Positions 13,081 through 23,781 of a stretch of 41,397 nt of DNA are shown here, piece after piece. Origin of the DNA: Thamnocephalis sphaerospora (lineage: Eukaryota; Zoopagomycota; Zoopagomycetes; Zoopagales; Sigmoideomycetaceae); the NCBI GenBank assembly GCA_003614735.1, contig KZ992496.1, forward strand, positions 1-41,397. Reading direction: 5' to 3'. Positions within the stretch are counted from its first letter, which is position 1, and each line of letters begins with the position of its first letter. The position numbers and the translations under genes are program-made. The notes beneath the pieces were generated by a model. It was not told the DNA's origin, ran no database searches, and saw only the letters and a list, made by a program, of their open reading frames with translations.

Positions 13081-16000
13081 AGGGTCGCTGGGGCGACGTG
13101 CACCCTTGCGAGTGATGCTTGCCACGTCGCTGCTGGACTGCTTCGTCGATACAGAGAGCTTTCTGTCGCTGTTACGCTGCTGGTCTGCACCGTGTGCAGT
13201 GACACCGGCGCAATGCCACGTTGGACCTGTATACTTGTCGAGCATTCGGCGCAAATCATCCAGCTTGAGCGGCTTAGACAAAAAGTCGTCCATACCTAGA
13301 GCAGTACGCGACGTAGTGTGCAAGCAGCGTTATTAATGCGACGTCGAACTGGCAAAATTAGACGCCATGCAACGTACCAGCTTCAAAACAGCGTGTTTTC
13401 CAGCTATCAAATGTCGAAGCAGTCAATGCAATAATGGGCGTGCGGCGGAGTGTTAGACCACCCGAGCTGACGATAGCCGTCGCAGCTGATGGTATCTTTG
13501 CGGATGTGCCGCTTTCCAAGCCGTTGTCGCTATTTGAGGCTGGCGTGCGTCGCTTCTGCTGTTGCTTCTGCTGGTGTTTGTGCCGACCTGCCGTGCTCCA
13601 CAAGCTTGCTTCATGCTTGCGAATAAGCCGCGTCGCCTCAAAGCCGTCCATCACCGGCATTTGGCAGTCCATGAGGATGAGATCGTACGGAATACCCGTA
13701 GCACCGGCAGCGTCGCTCACGCTCTGCACCGCCTGCGACCCGTCGGATGCTAGCTCCACGCTGTAGCCAAGCTTCTTGAGAAACAGTGCACCCAGCTTTT
13801 GGTTGATTGCATTATCCTCCACATACAGCACCAGGCCACGAGATGTTGCTGCGCTTTCCGACGCTGCGCGCGGTGCCTTGTTTGACGCAGAGACCGTGCT
13901 TCCAGTAATGTAGCCTGCACTAGCGCTTGTCGGTAGATCAGAGGTTGTCGCCGGCGATGGAAAGCTGGTGATAGTTGACTGCGGCGTGGTTGTCGCTTCG
14001 GCGGCAGTAGACAATGGCTTGCTTTCCAAGTCCAGGGCACGTGAACCAAGTTTGAGGGTCGGCAGTGACCGCAGCGTGTCTCCATCGCTTACGTCGCCGG
14101 CTGAATCTGCAGCACCACTGTGACTATCCTGCTTATCAAGAGTCATGGCCGCTGCATTGTCGGTCGGACTACGCGACACTGCTGCAGCATCTTTCACTTT
14201 CAGCTGCTTGTCCTGGAGGGTATCTCTATTGTTGTCACACTGAGCCTGGCTGTTAGAATCTTTACGCGATGGACTCAAGCGACCTTGCAAGCTCTCAATC
14301 GTATCGGCGTCTGCATTCTGTTTGCCACTCTGTGCCGGCAAATCATATGGCGTACTCGACAAAGATTGGGCCTGCGTTTCCGGACCATCCAGGGCTAGTA
14401 GTGCGCATTGCAGATCGTACGTTGCTGTATCCAGCTCTTCGGAGAAATCGCTCACGGGACCGACAATGGAGGCGCGCTGGTGTACCTGAATCATGTTGCC
14501 AAAAGTGTCGTTCACCTTGGCAAGCGTGTCTGCCACCGCCGTTTGGCCAAGTGCGCGTGCACATGCCTCGTACAGTCGGTGATACGAGAGCGGGCGAGAC
14601 ATTGCCACTGCGCCTTCAGGGATGCGTGAATCACTGACGGCATCCAGGGGAACAAACACCACCGTTGGCGGCAGACGATCGCCTGTAGTCACATTGGTAA
14701 TAAAGTGCGTGCGCGGATTGTTTGGATCGGGTTGCTGCGCGCCAGCAGCCGACTTTCCGCATGCCTTTGCGCTAGACATGAGGCTAAACATCTCCACATC
14801 CACCAGCAGAATGTCGACTGGTTCACGCGTTGCGCGTGCGCCTGCCATGAGACATCTGGGCTTGTGCTGCACACCGTTGGCTGCCTGGTTACGGCGATTC
14901 TGCGCCGCTTTGCGTTTGCGAGCGCGTTTGTTTCGCCGAGCATCATCCTCGCCGCCGCTGGAGACGAGACTGCAGCCAAGCTGCATCGGTGCCGGCGGCG
15001 ACAAATTGGCCATGATCGTGTCGTCGTCGTGCTGCACCACCGGCGATGCTGGGTAAGACACAAGCGCGCCTGATCGTGCGGCACCGGACAGTGCGCGCGA
15101 GCTGACTCTGTTGTTTTGGCCTGCACGCGGCGGCGCCACAGCGGCAACCGCTTCAATCAGACAGCGACATTCGATCACATCCAGGTCCCAGCGCGAGCAA
15201 AGTCCACGCACAATCATGCGCTGTGTCTGCAGATTGCGCATAGCAATACCAAAGCGCTGATGCCGTAGCAGACGCGGCACCAGCTCGCTGATCTTGGGAT
15301 ACGGCGACTCTTGTACAATTTCAAAGGGAAGCCGTACACGGAATGCGCTGCCTACACCCTCGCGGCTTTTGACCGTAATGCGACCGCCCATTAAACGCGC
15401 TAGCTTTTGGCAAATAACCAGGCCAAGACCGGTACCGCCATAGCGGCGCGTTACGCTGCTGTCCGCCTGCATAAATGGCTCAAAGATTGCCGCAAGCTTT
15501 TCATCCGCAATGCCGATGCCGCTATCCTCTACCTCGATAATCAGCCATGTCAGTCGATCGAGCTCATCGTCGCTAGCATGGTCTTCGGACTTGCTAGGCG
15601 ACCGGTTGTCGGCATCGTACTGGCCGCTGGCCCGGTTGGCCGCCGACACACTGGGGGCGCTGCGGCTGCTGCGACTGCGCGAGGGAATACAAGGGATGGC
15701 GTTTTCAGCTGCAACAGCGGCAATGTCGTCGGCATCCTCGGTCCATACGGCCACATTAACATAGCCACGCGCGGTAAACTTGAGCGCATTGCTGATGATA
15801 TTCATCATGATTTCCTGAAATCGATGTGCATCGCCCACCACCATGGCTGGCACTTCTACTGCCATCTGCAGCATGTAGTCGACGTTGCTGCCGGCGATGG
15901 ACGACGTCATCTTGACCACGTTCTCAATAACGGACCTTGGCGAAAATGGCCGGCACTCCAGCTCCAAGCGGTTTGACTCGAGTTTGGAGAAATCCAGGAT

Positions 16001-18070
16001 ATTGTTGATGATACCTTGAAGAACATGTGACGACTTTTCGATCGTCGCCACATAGTCCACTTGCTCGGTAGAAAGTGCCGTGCGTCGGAGTAACTCGGTA
16101 AAGCCAATAATGGCGTTCATTGGAGTGCGAATTTCCTGCAAAGCCACGCGATATTCGATCAGTGCACGGTTCCTACTGCCACTACTGCCATTACTGCCAT
16201 TACTGCTACTACATGCTCCCATCTTCTCCACTTACATGGCTCATAGTCGCGACAAATGCCGATTTGGTGCGATTAGCTCTTTCAGCCGCTTCCTTCTCCA
16301 GAATGAGCTGCTCAAACTGCTTATTGACAATCATCGTTTGCTCCAGCCGATCGCGCGAATTGGCCGTTGCAGCTCCAACGAGGCCCGAGAAAAGAAAGCA
16401 GGCCGCCATCATCAGTACCACAGCAATAAGTGCGGTGGTTGACTGTTCCCGACTACAGCTGTCGCGTCTTTCTTCTAGCTTAGCACCCTCAAACGCAAAA
16501 GAAACCGAGCTTAGGCCTTGCGATGATGAAAACGTGTTAGTGAGTACGCCCATAGAAGGTTGTTGCGTGCACGCTCCGGTAGCACAGTCTTACCGGTATA
16601 GTGCATCGCACAGACGCCCAGTCCCATGACCAGTGCGCCGGCAAACTGCTTACTCGTGTCGCGCATATTGCCGGCCAGCACTAGGGCAATGGTGGCTACC
16701 ACCCATGCAATGAAGAACGAAGCTGTAATAATGGCCGGCGAGTAGCTGTGGAATACCTCCATATGTCGCTCACTGCAAACGGTAAGCTTCATGGCCGACA
16801 TGCCGGTGTAGTGCATACCGCAAATGCCGAGAGCCAAAAAGAATCCGCTGATGATAACCCGCGATAACGACGAGACAGCCAGCGTGAAGCGGCCCGAAGA
16901 GCTCACGTCATACACATGGAAGCGCGAGCTACTGAGGTTGCTGGTAACCGTGTCCACGGCATTGGCGGCAACCAGTGGACCGCGCTGACGCATACGCATG
17001 GCGATGCTGGCGCTAACGGCATCCGCGCCAGTGCTGCTGGCCCCAGTGCCACGACGGCCGTCTTCCGTGGCACCGGCACGGCGCCAGAGTCGGTCACGTG
17101 TGCGGCTGCTGAGGGTGTGCATGCTGTTTGTCGAGTCGTGGCGCCGATGTACGTAGCCAGGTCGCGGTGCCACCATCGACTGGCGGTCCAGAGGATAGCT
17201 ATCGCAGCTGATGTCCTCATCGTCAAAGTAGTCCGTTCGCAGTGAGCCCGTAGGCGAGCTAGCGCGCGTGATCGGGTCAGGCGGTCCTGCACGCTCCACA
17301 CCACGGCCCATGTTATCGGCAAAGTTTGCCACGCCGCTATAGATTTGCCGCGCAGTAAGTTGGTGCGCACGATCCCCCGTGCTGCTGCTCCAGTCAAACG
17401 TAGAGCTGGTGCCACGGTGCTTTCGACGCATCTGCGACTCTTGCGCTGAACTTTCGGAAGGCGCTTGAACCGGTGCAGCACTGTGACCTTCCTCCAGTCT
17501 GGACGGACGACGGTGCTCCATGGCCACATAGTTGACGCCGAAATGGTTGATGCGATGTGCATTGTTGATCTGCCAGGGCGAACATCATGCAGCATGGTTA
17601 GGAGCTGTAGTAAAAGTGCCTGCACCCTACACCTACTTGAAACGCAATGCGAGCGGCAATCACAGAGATAAAAAACGACAGCGTAGTGAATCCCGGATCG
17701 TAGGAAAACTCAATGCTGGTGACTTTGAGGGCCATCATACCTAAACGACCGTTGCGTAATCGTTAGCACTAGGTAGGTCATGTTGGAGATGTGCCAACCC
17801 TCGCCACTTGCCGACAAAGTGCATGCCCCAAATGGCGCAGCCTCCCAACGAAACGGCTGCCAGTGCTAGCCACGCATTCTTGCGTCGATTGTCGCGTGTT
17901 TTGTGCACCTGGTAGAGCACTTGGCTGGTCGTCCAAGCACCTTGCACGGAAACCAGATAGGACAGCAAAATCACCGTATAGTTCCATTCCACGCTAAGCT
18001 TTTCGCGCTGCTGTGCGTCTGCTGCATCAGTCAAGGAAGCCGCTTCAAAAAAAGAGGTGTGGCCAAGCAT
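12766..18070 (-). CDS. MHYT-domain hybrid sensor histidine kinase
   Basis: Six exons (18070-17812, 17740-17637, 17569-16594, 16516-16236, 16135-13378, 13295-12766) give 1635 residues; intron 1 is GC-AG. The membrane sensor carries three MHYT motifs: MHFVG (83-87), MHYTG (373-377) and MHYTG (443-447). A ~200-residue Ser/Arg-rich insertion separates the first two. A further helix (TALIAVVLMMAACFLFSGL) and a coiled linker lead to the kinase core: SHEIRTPMNAIIGF with His540 as phosphoacceptor, N box near 654, VEDSGIGIADEK near 741 and GGTGLGL at 773-779. A degenerate receiver (~835-1070) precedes a canonical one (~1308-1475) with DCQMPVMDG (Asp1363) and LSKPL (Lys1467). The C-terminus has Ser9-Gly8. 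MHYT domains are proposed in bacteria to sense O2, CO or NO through copper; here that is inference. The start is the first ATG in frame; an upstream exon cannot be excluded. Output would go through a phosphorelay to a response regulator. Confidence 0.93.
13027..13079 (-). repeat. (GCC)n(GCT)n microsatellite coding poly-Ser/poly-Gly in the kinase tail
   Basis: About eight GCC followed by nine GCT/CTG units on the + strand. On the coding strand it gives a Ser run then a Gly run in the tail after the receiver domain. It is a likely length polymorphism. Confidence 0.9.
17741..17811 (-). other. GC-AG intron (kinase intron 1), 71 nt
   Basis: The donor is G|GCAAGT at 17811, the branch-like GTGCTAACG is inside, and the acceptor GTTTAG ends at 17741. 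Splicing joins MHFVG directly to MMALKVTSIEFSYD and rebuilds the first MHYT motif. No GT donor fits there. Retention would add about 22 codons and then stop at the TAG of the acceptor itself. Confidence 0.85.
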
Positions 18071-20468
18071 ACCGCTGCCGGGCACCCAGTGCGCGCTGTG
18101 CAGGCGGTAGACCAAGCCGAGCTGCCGTGGACCTTGCTGGCACCTTGCTATTCGGCCTTGCAGGGCCAACCAGCACAAGCAGCTGGCAATTCAAGTAGAT
18201 GTACACGGCGGCAGCAAATTGCAACCTCGCGATGTATCAAACAACTGGCTGATACACCAATGTGCTTCCGCGAAAGACTACCAGGTACGCACCCAGCTGG
18301 CCAAAGACTGTCTGGTCGTTTCAGAATATGACTATAGACACTGCCAACAGGTAAAAAGATGCACGCGTACGAGGGCAGACGCGTGCAAAAGTCCAGACAA
18401 TATATACGATGCACAAGCCTGCTGACCGACCCAGTCCAGGATGTCGAGCAAACAGGACCGCCAATAGCGGTAAGGGTGGGCGTTGCGCTATTCTATGGTG
18501 CACCTTGAAGATGCAAGCGCAACTTTTGCACAGGTTACGTCCAAGTGCAAGACAGTAAAGAGAAGGAAGAGAATGAGGCTGAGCGGCGGTAAAGACGTGG
18601 TAGCACACCGACACGTAAGCGCGCAGGCAAAAGGCGCAGGTCAAAGGTAAATGAACAGAGACCAACACGCTTGAGATGGTGCACAGTGCGGCGTTTGAAA
18701 GCAAAAGGCCTCACTCCAGTAGTAATAGCAGCAGCAGCAGTAGTAGTAGTAGTAGCGGTAGCAGTAGCAAGACAAAGAACCGAGGGCGGCAGGAAGCATC
18801 CAGGCTAGGGTTCCAACGCTCAGCGGTAAATGCCGTGTGCTGAATTACAAACGAAGCAAGACACAGAGGTGGGTAAGAGAGCGGAGACGCCAATAGTGCA
18901 GCGGCAATAGCCGGACGCACAAAGATGGCAATAATAGAAAGGGAAGATGGACGAGAGCGAGTGAGCAAACGAAAGAGGCGAAACCAGTAACACACCTGCC
19001 CCGCCAATACACAATGGATCAGCACGCTAGCAAGCAAACAGCACCGCCAACGGACCCGTACACGTCAGGATAGAAATCGCGAATAAAGCTACCGGGCGCA
19101 GGAGACGGTGGACAGGGAAGGATGGCACTAGATCGGCCGGTGGTGCCCATATAGGTTTATGAATAATCACCAACACACAAAGGTTGCCGACACGCCCATT
19201 CGCAGCCATCTAGCCAGCGCATGCGTTGCACATGCCCATATGCTTGCAGGCCTGTCATGCGACAAGCTTCACGGCGCGCTCGCCGGTCTACTTCATGCCG
19301 TCATCGCAAAGCATACGTCCAGTGCTGGTCGGGTGCCTGGTCGGCAATACGGGTGCCGCTATCCTTTCAGCTCTGGATACCAGATGAATTGCAGCTGCTC
19401 TTTTTGCTCGAACGGACCACTGCTTCACAAGGGCTTGGCTGGTCCACCCTCACCCAGCGCTACGGTTGGTCGCACGGTCACCTCTACACAGCTCATGGCA
19501 CGCTTGCTCGGCAGCTGGTTGGTGTGTCGCGCGCCGTCATAGCGACATGCGGTAGTACGCACCGCGGTCATTGCTGGAGTTACACGGATAAACACCAGCG
19601 CGCAAGCGGCGGCTGTAGCGCATGCTGGCGACCTTGCGTCACGCGTGCTCATCGACAGGCGAACACGGCAGTCTGGCCGCCAAACCGTCGTGCGCCCGAT
19701 CCAGGCGCAAGTGATCTACGCATAAATGGAGCTAGTCTGTGCGCAAAGGGCGAGCCGGCAGCTTGCTGCAGGCAGATGCAAGGTGCAGGCTGGTCAAGAT
19801 CGAGCGCGCCGCGGAATGACCTGGCCAGCAAAGCCGCGGTAGTCTAGCGTAGGTGTGTTCACCCTAGTTTGTGTGGCCAGTGTGGATGTAGCACGTGCGT
19901 CGTACCGCTGTGCTTACCGGTCGCCGGCCATGGCGGCGCGCTTTGCATCCCAGAGCGGTGCAGCACTCGCATGCAGCCTATAGCGCAATTCTCCGAACTA
20001 TCAGGTCGTGGCCATGGGTGCGCCAGCGTCGGAGACAGCAGAAGCAAAAATAGACGGACACGCTGTTCCAGAAAGTAGACGGGAAATATACGTAGCGTGT
20101 GCTGATGATAACACTTGCCGCATAAACATCGGCACGGAGTCCAAAGTAACTGCAATGCCGGAAAGCGCGTCCTTGCCCGCACTGGCGGTGCACAAGGGTG
20201 CTCCAACCTGGTCAACACGGTGCGCCAGCATAGTGCCGCACGCACAACGCAGGCAACAACCAATGGTCAGCGAACAAGAGCTACCGGGCGTTATCAGTAG
20301 CCACGTGACCTATCTTTTTGCCATTCTCTCGCCACATGGTGGCACTCGGTCATCCTTCGTGGCTACCCTCGCTTTTTCTCTTATCTGGCTAGTCGTTTTG
20401 GCGTGCCATACACGCTGTCCCTTGCCCGCATCGGTCGATATTCCCATTGCCACGCACGTCTAGCCGTC
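18071..20468. promoter_or_regulatory. 2.4-kb divergent spacer between the histidine kinase (-) and the CDF transporter (+)
   Basis: From about 18400 to 19130 the + strand is purine-rich (CT-rich on the kinase transcript strand), including an AGT/AGC trinucleotide run at 18717-18775. No gene was recognised on either strand in 19150-20000. An ATG-initiated open frame at 20014-20463 (149 codons) in good Kozak context ends with TAG five bases before the CDF ATG; it has no recognisable family and may be a chance frame or an upstream ORF. The spacer should contain the promoters and 5' UTRs of both genes. Confidence 0.4.
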
Positions 20469-21993
20469 ATGTCTAGCAGCATCAGCCATGAAGAGGTGGC
20501 CAGGGCTTTGGAACACGTTGCCTCGTCCTCTGCCTCGGTGTGCTCTCAGCGTTCCACCTCACGTGCGGTCTCGCTGAATGCACTCAATGTAGAAACAACT
20601 TCTCTGCACAGCAGCCACCACACCGCCGACACCAGCTCATTGCCACCTCTAACGCCACCGCCGGAGATGAACACGCCCTTGGCTTCGCAGCCAGCACCGC
20701 CCCGCTATGGCGCTGACGACGACGAGACTGGCTCGGTGCTACAGCCGCTACCGGATCCGCTGCAGCTGCGCCAAGCGCTTGTGGACGAGGGCGAGGTGCA
20801 GCGGCTACAACGTTCGCGCAAGAGCCGCCAGCGTCGTCTGGGCGCCTTTTACGAAGAGCAGAACGAGCTGATCGATGAACTGCTCAAGCCTGTGGGCCGT
20901 ACGAGCGATGACGTGCGTAACGAAGCGGCATCCAACCGTCGTGCTGCCATTGCCGTCTACGGCTCCATGGGCGTCAATGTGATGCTCTTTATCCTTCAGC
21001 TGACGGCAGCCATTGCGTCTGGCTCGCTGGCTCTGTTTGCCACGATGGCCGACTCGTTCATGGACCTGCTCTCTGGTGCTATCCTGACGCTGGCCAGTCG
21101 TGAGGCCAGAAAGGAGAACATTCAAAAGTATCCGACAGGCAAATCGCGCATGGAGACGATTGGCATCATTGTCTTTTCCTCGCTTATGGCCACCGTCTCG
21201 GTACAGCTGATTGTAAGTGGGCGTGGGAGACTGCGTAGACCGCATGTTTGCCCACACCGCTGATCTTGCTTGAGTTTGCATGTCGTCGTCGTCGTCGCTG
21301 TTGTTGTTGTTGCCTAGGTGGAGAGTATCCGTACGCTTATCGCCTCGGCAGATGCGCCCGATATGCCGCTGATCAGTGTTTTGTTTGTCTCGATCGCGCT
21401 TGGTACGTCCTTGCCTGCCTGCCTGCCTGCCTGGTATGGCGTACCGATAGACATGAGCTCACCACCACGCATCGCTAGCTTCCAAGCTGGGTCTCTTCTT
21501 CTATTGCTACTCGCTTCGCGACAGCCCAAGTGCCCAGATTCTGGCTCAGGATCACCGCAATGACCTGTTTGTCAATTCGTTTGGCCTGGCCATGTCGCTG
21601 CTGGCCCATCACTACCAGTGGTGGCTGGATCCGGCAGGCGCCATTGCCGTCTCGTTGATCATCCTGCGCTCGTGGACACACACCGCCTACGAGCAGATCC
21701 AGCTTATCGTCGGCAAGGCAGCCGATCCGGCCTTTCTAAAACGCATCATCTACATTGCATTCACTCACCACGAGGATGTCCTGCATGTGGATACAGCCCA
21801 CGCCTACCACGTCGGCAATCGCGTCTACGTCGAGGTGGACATTGTCATGGATCCCGACACGACGCTACGCTACAGTCACGACATTGGCGAGTCGCTGCAG
21901 ATGAAGCTAGAGTCGCTGCCCAACGTGGAACGCGCCTTTGTCCACGTTGACTATGAATTCGAGCACAAACCAGAGCATCGCAAGTACAAGTAG
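20469..21993 (+). CDS. Cation diffusion facilitator transporter, Mn-type signature
   Basis: Three exons (20469-21212, 21318-21402, 21479-21993) give 447 residues. CDF proteins are dimeric H+/divalent-metal antiporters that move metal out of the cytosol. Residues 1-160 are a cytosolic, partly disordered tail. The first helix is about residues 160-185 (YGSMGVNVMLFILQLTAAIA), followed by SLALFATMADSFMDLLSGA. The metal-site motifs are DSFMD (near 194-198, helix 2) and DHRND (301-305, helix 5). DxxxD in both places is the Mn-CDF pattern, whereas Zn-CDFs have HxxxD. The C-terminal cytosolic domain (~365-447) contains HVDTAHAYHVGNRVYVEVD and ends in HKPEHRKYK. Restoring ASKLGLFFYCYSLRDSPSAQ at the start of exon 3 supports the second junction. 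The ATG at 20469 is the first in frame. Mn2+ efflux or Golgi/vacuolar loading is the likely role. Confidence 0.92.
21409..21432 (+). repeat. TGCC tetranucleotide repeat in CDF intron 2
   Basis: About five tandem tgcc/gcct units just after the GTACGT donor. It is a simple repeat within the 76-nt intron (21403-21478). Confidence 0.8.
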
Positions 21994-22326
21994 CAGTCTG
22001 GCACAACAGCCAGATGGAGCGCTGCCAATCGCAACTCGGACACGGCGGTCTGTGTCGGCACTCATCCACCAAGCATGTATAAGCAAGCGTCCTTGCACGC
22101 AGATGTGCACTACGTAACAAGAGTACATTATGCTGCTGCTCGACATACCATGCCCCTAATTAAATGCGCCTCGCCAGTCTGCATTGCAAGGAGCGAAAAT
22201 AAACACGGTGGTCATGCCACCGCTGACAAATAGCCAGGCTGCCGCAGACGCCACCGTGCCCGCTCGTCTTACCTCCCGCTGACAGCGACGACGGGCCAAC
22301 ATACGTGTGCGTATTCCAGCGTACAT
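21994..22326. other. Convergent 3' region between CDF and Bet5 genes
   Basis: 333 bases shared by two converging genes. ATTAAA occurs at about 22159 on the + strand and may serve polyadenylation of the CDF transcript. Nothing else is recognised. Confidence 0.4.
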
Positions 22327-23175
22327 CTAGGATGCGTAGAGTGCCAGACTGCGGATAAACTTGTTGAGCACGTAACGGAACTTTTCGCACTCCACCTCGT
22401 ACTCGTCGGGAAACGCGTTATCATCGGCCATCACATTGCCAGCGTCGTCGGTGACCGTGCCGCGTACACGTGCCAGCGGATTCTTTGTCACATACTCTAC
22501 ATAGCACTGTGCGTAGATCCGATGCAGCAAGTCCCGCTGCTGCTCCGCTTGTGGATCGGTTAGCAGCACAAAGCGCAGGCCAGAGGGCGTGCTGTAGTGG
22601 TGTAGCTTATAGTGACTGGTGCGATAAGCGAGAAAGTTGGACGCACTGTCGTATGGTGCGAATGACAGGACCCGAGGTAAACGCCAGGCGCATATAGACA
22701 CATCAGCACGATGTATGCTCCTCTAGACTGCATCGCCAGCTCACCTCTTGTTCTTGGACAGTTTACCGCATAGACTGCGCAGCGAGTAGATGACACCATA
22801 GACCAGCTTTGCTTCTTCTTCCGAGGGAAGTCGCCCGTTGCCGCTGACGCTGGCCGTGTTGGACATTATGGAATCCGAACCGACGGTGCCAGTCTGCGAG
22901 CCAAACGGATGCTGCTGCGACGCATTCACCGAACCGGTCGACGTGCCATTGCCCAATTGGCTGACCGTTGGCAGTGTGGATGTGGTGGCCGTGGACGAAG
23001 TGCCCACCGTGCTGTTGGCACCGAGTGTGGTGGGCGCTGCTGCTGGCGTCAGCGGAAACTGAAAGGTGCTAGAGCGTGGCGTGCGCGGCGTGAGCGGGCC
23101 CGACTGCTTCCGCTGACAATCGTGCTGGTAGACGCAGCGACAATGCCGGTCGAAAATGTACAGACTGTAAATCAT
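22327..23175 (-). CDS. BET5: TRAPP complex subunit Bet5/TRAPPC1
   Basis: Two exons (23175-22745 and 22645-22327) give 249 residues. Bet5/TRAPPC1 is a longin-fold core subunit of TRAPP, the exchange factor for Ypt1/Rab1 in ER-Golgi traffic. The N-terminus MIYSLYIFDRHCRCVYQHD and the later AKLVYGVIYSLRSLCGKLS, NFLAYRTSHYKLHHYSTPSG, LRFVLLTDP and RIYAQCYVEYVTKNPL are clear family blocks; the end is KFRYVLNKFIRSLALY. Between the second strand and first helix sits a ~90-residue Ser/Thr/Pro-rich insertion, so the protein is larger than the human (145) and yeast (159) forms. The 99-nt intron has a GTGAGC donor and a CGACAG acceptor; a different acceptor a few codons away cannot be excluded. It is divergent from the Nem1-like gene. 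Confidence 0.9.
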
Positions 23176-23781
23176 GCTGCAGAAGAGATGGCGATGGCTT
23201 GAGGAGTAGACGCGGAGGAGCGGCAAGTGTGGATGAGCATTCGCATCTAAAGCGGATCCACCCCAGCACCCCTGGCCAAACGGCACCGGAGACGGCAGCG
23301 ATGCAGGCGGTATGCCAACGCCATCTGGGCCATGGACGCAGCGGCCACCGTTTGTTCCAGCGACTGGCTGCTTCCGCATCGTTTGGGGACGCGATCGGAC
23401 GGCGGATAATGGCTGCTCCGGTGGTGACGTGGAGGACGCATATACACATGCCCTGTCCACCATAATAATCGCCGCGCTAGTCTGTTCCGAATACACGCGC
23501 ATCCACCGTCACTCCACCGCTTACCCTCGTGCTGTTGCTGCTTTACGTTACTCTAGGCGTGCCGTTTGGTCTGGTGCTCGCCAACACCGTCTACGCTGCG
23601 CCACACGCTAGTCGTCGGCGCCAACATTCTCGCTGCTTCTTTGTTGTCATCCGGCTCTGCAACCTACCGCAAGTCTTCTCCGCAGAACACGGTCTTTCAG
23701 CTGGCGCGACGGTCAGCGCGGCGCCATCTGCCTGCTGCCATTCCACATTGACGCGACAGCAGCAGCATACCGTCGGTCGGC
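23176..23781. promoter_or_regulatory. 606-bp divergent spacer, Bet5 (-) / Nem1-like (+)
   Basis: The two genes start at either edge, so this is a presumptive bidirectional promoter with both 5' UTRs. No TATA box or repeated operator is obvious. Confidence 0.5.

Noticed and set aside
19150-19860. Possible gene in either orientation in the kinase-CDF spacer
   Set aside because: Frames on both strands are short, rich in Cys/Trp/Arg, and no combination of splice sites gave a recognisable protein.
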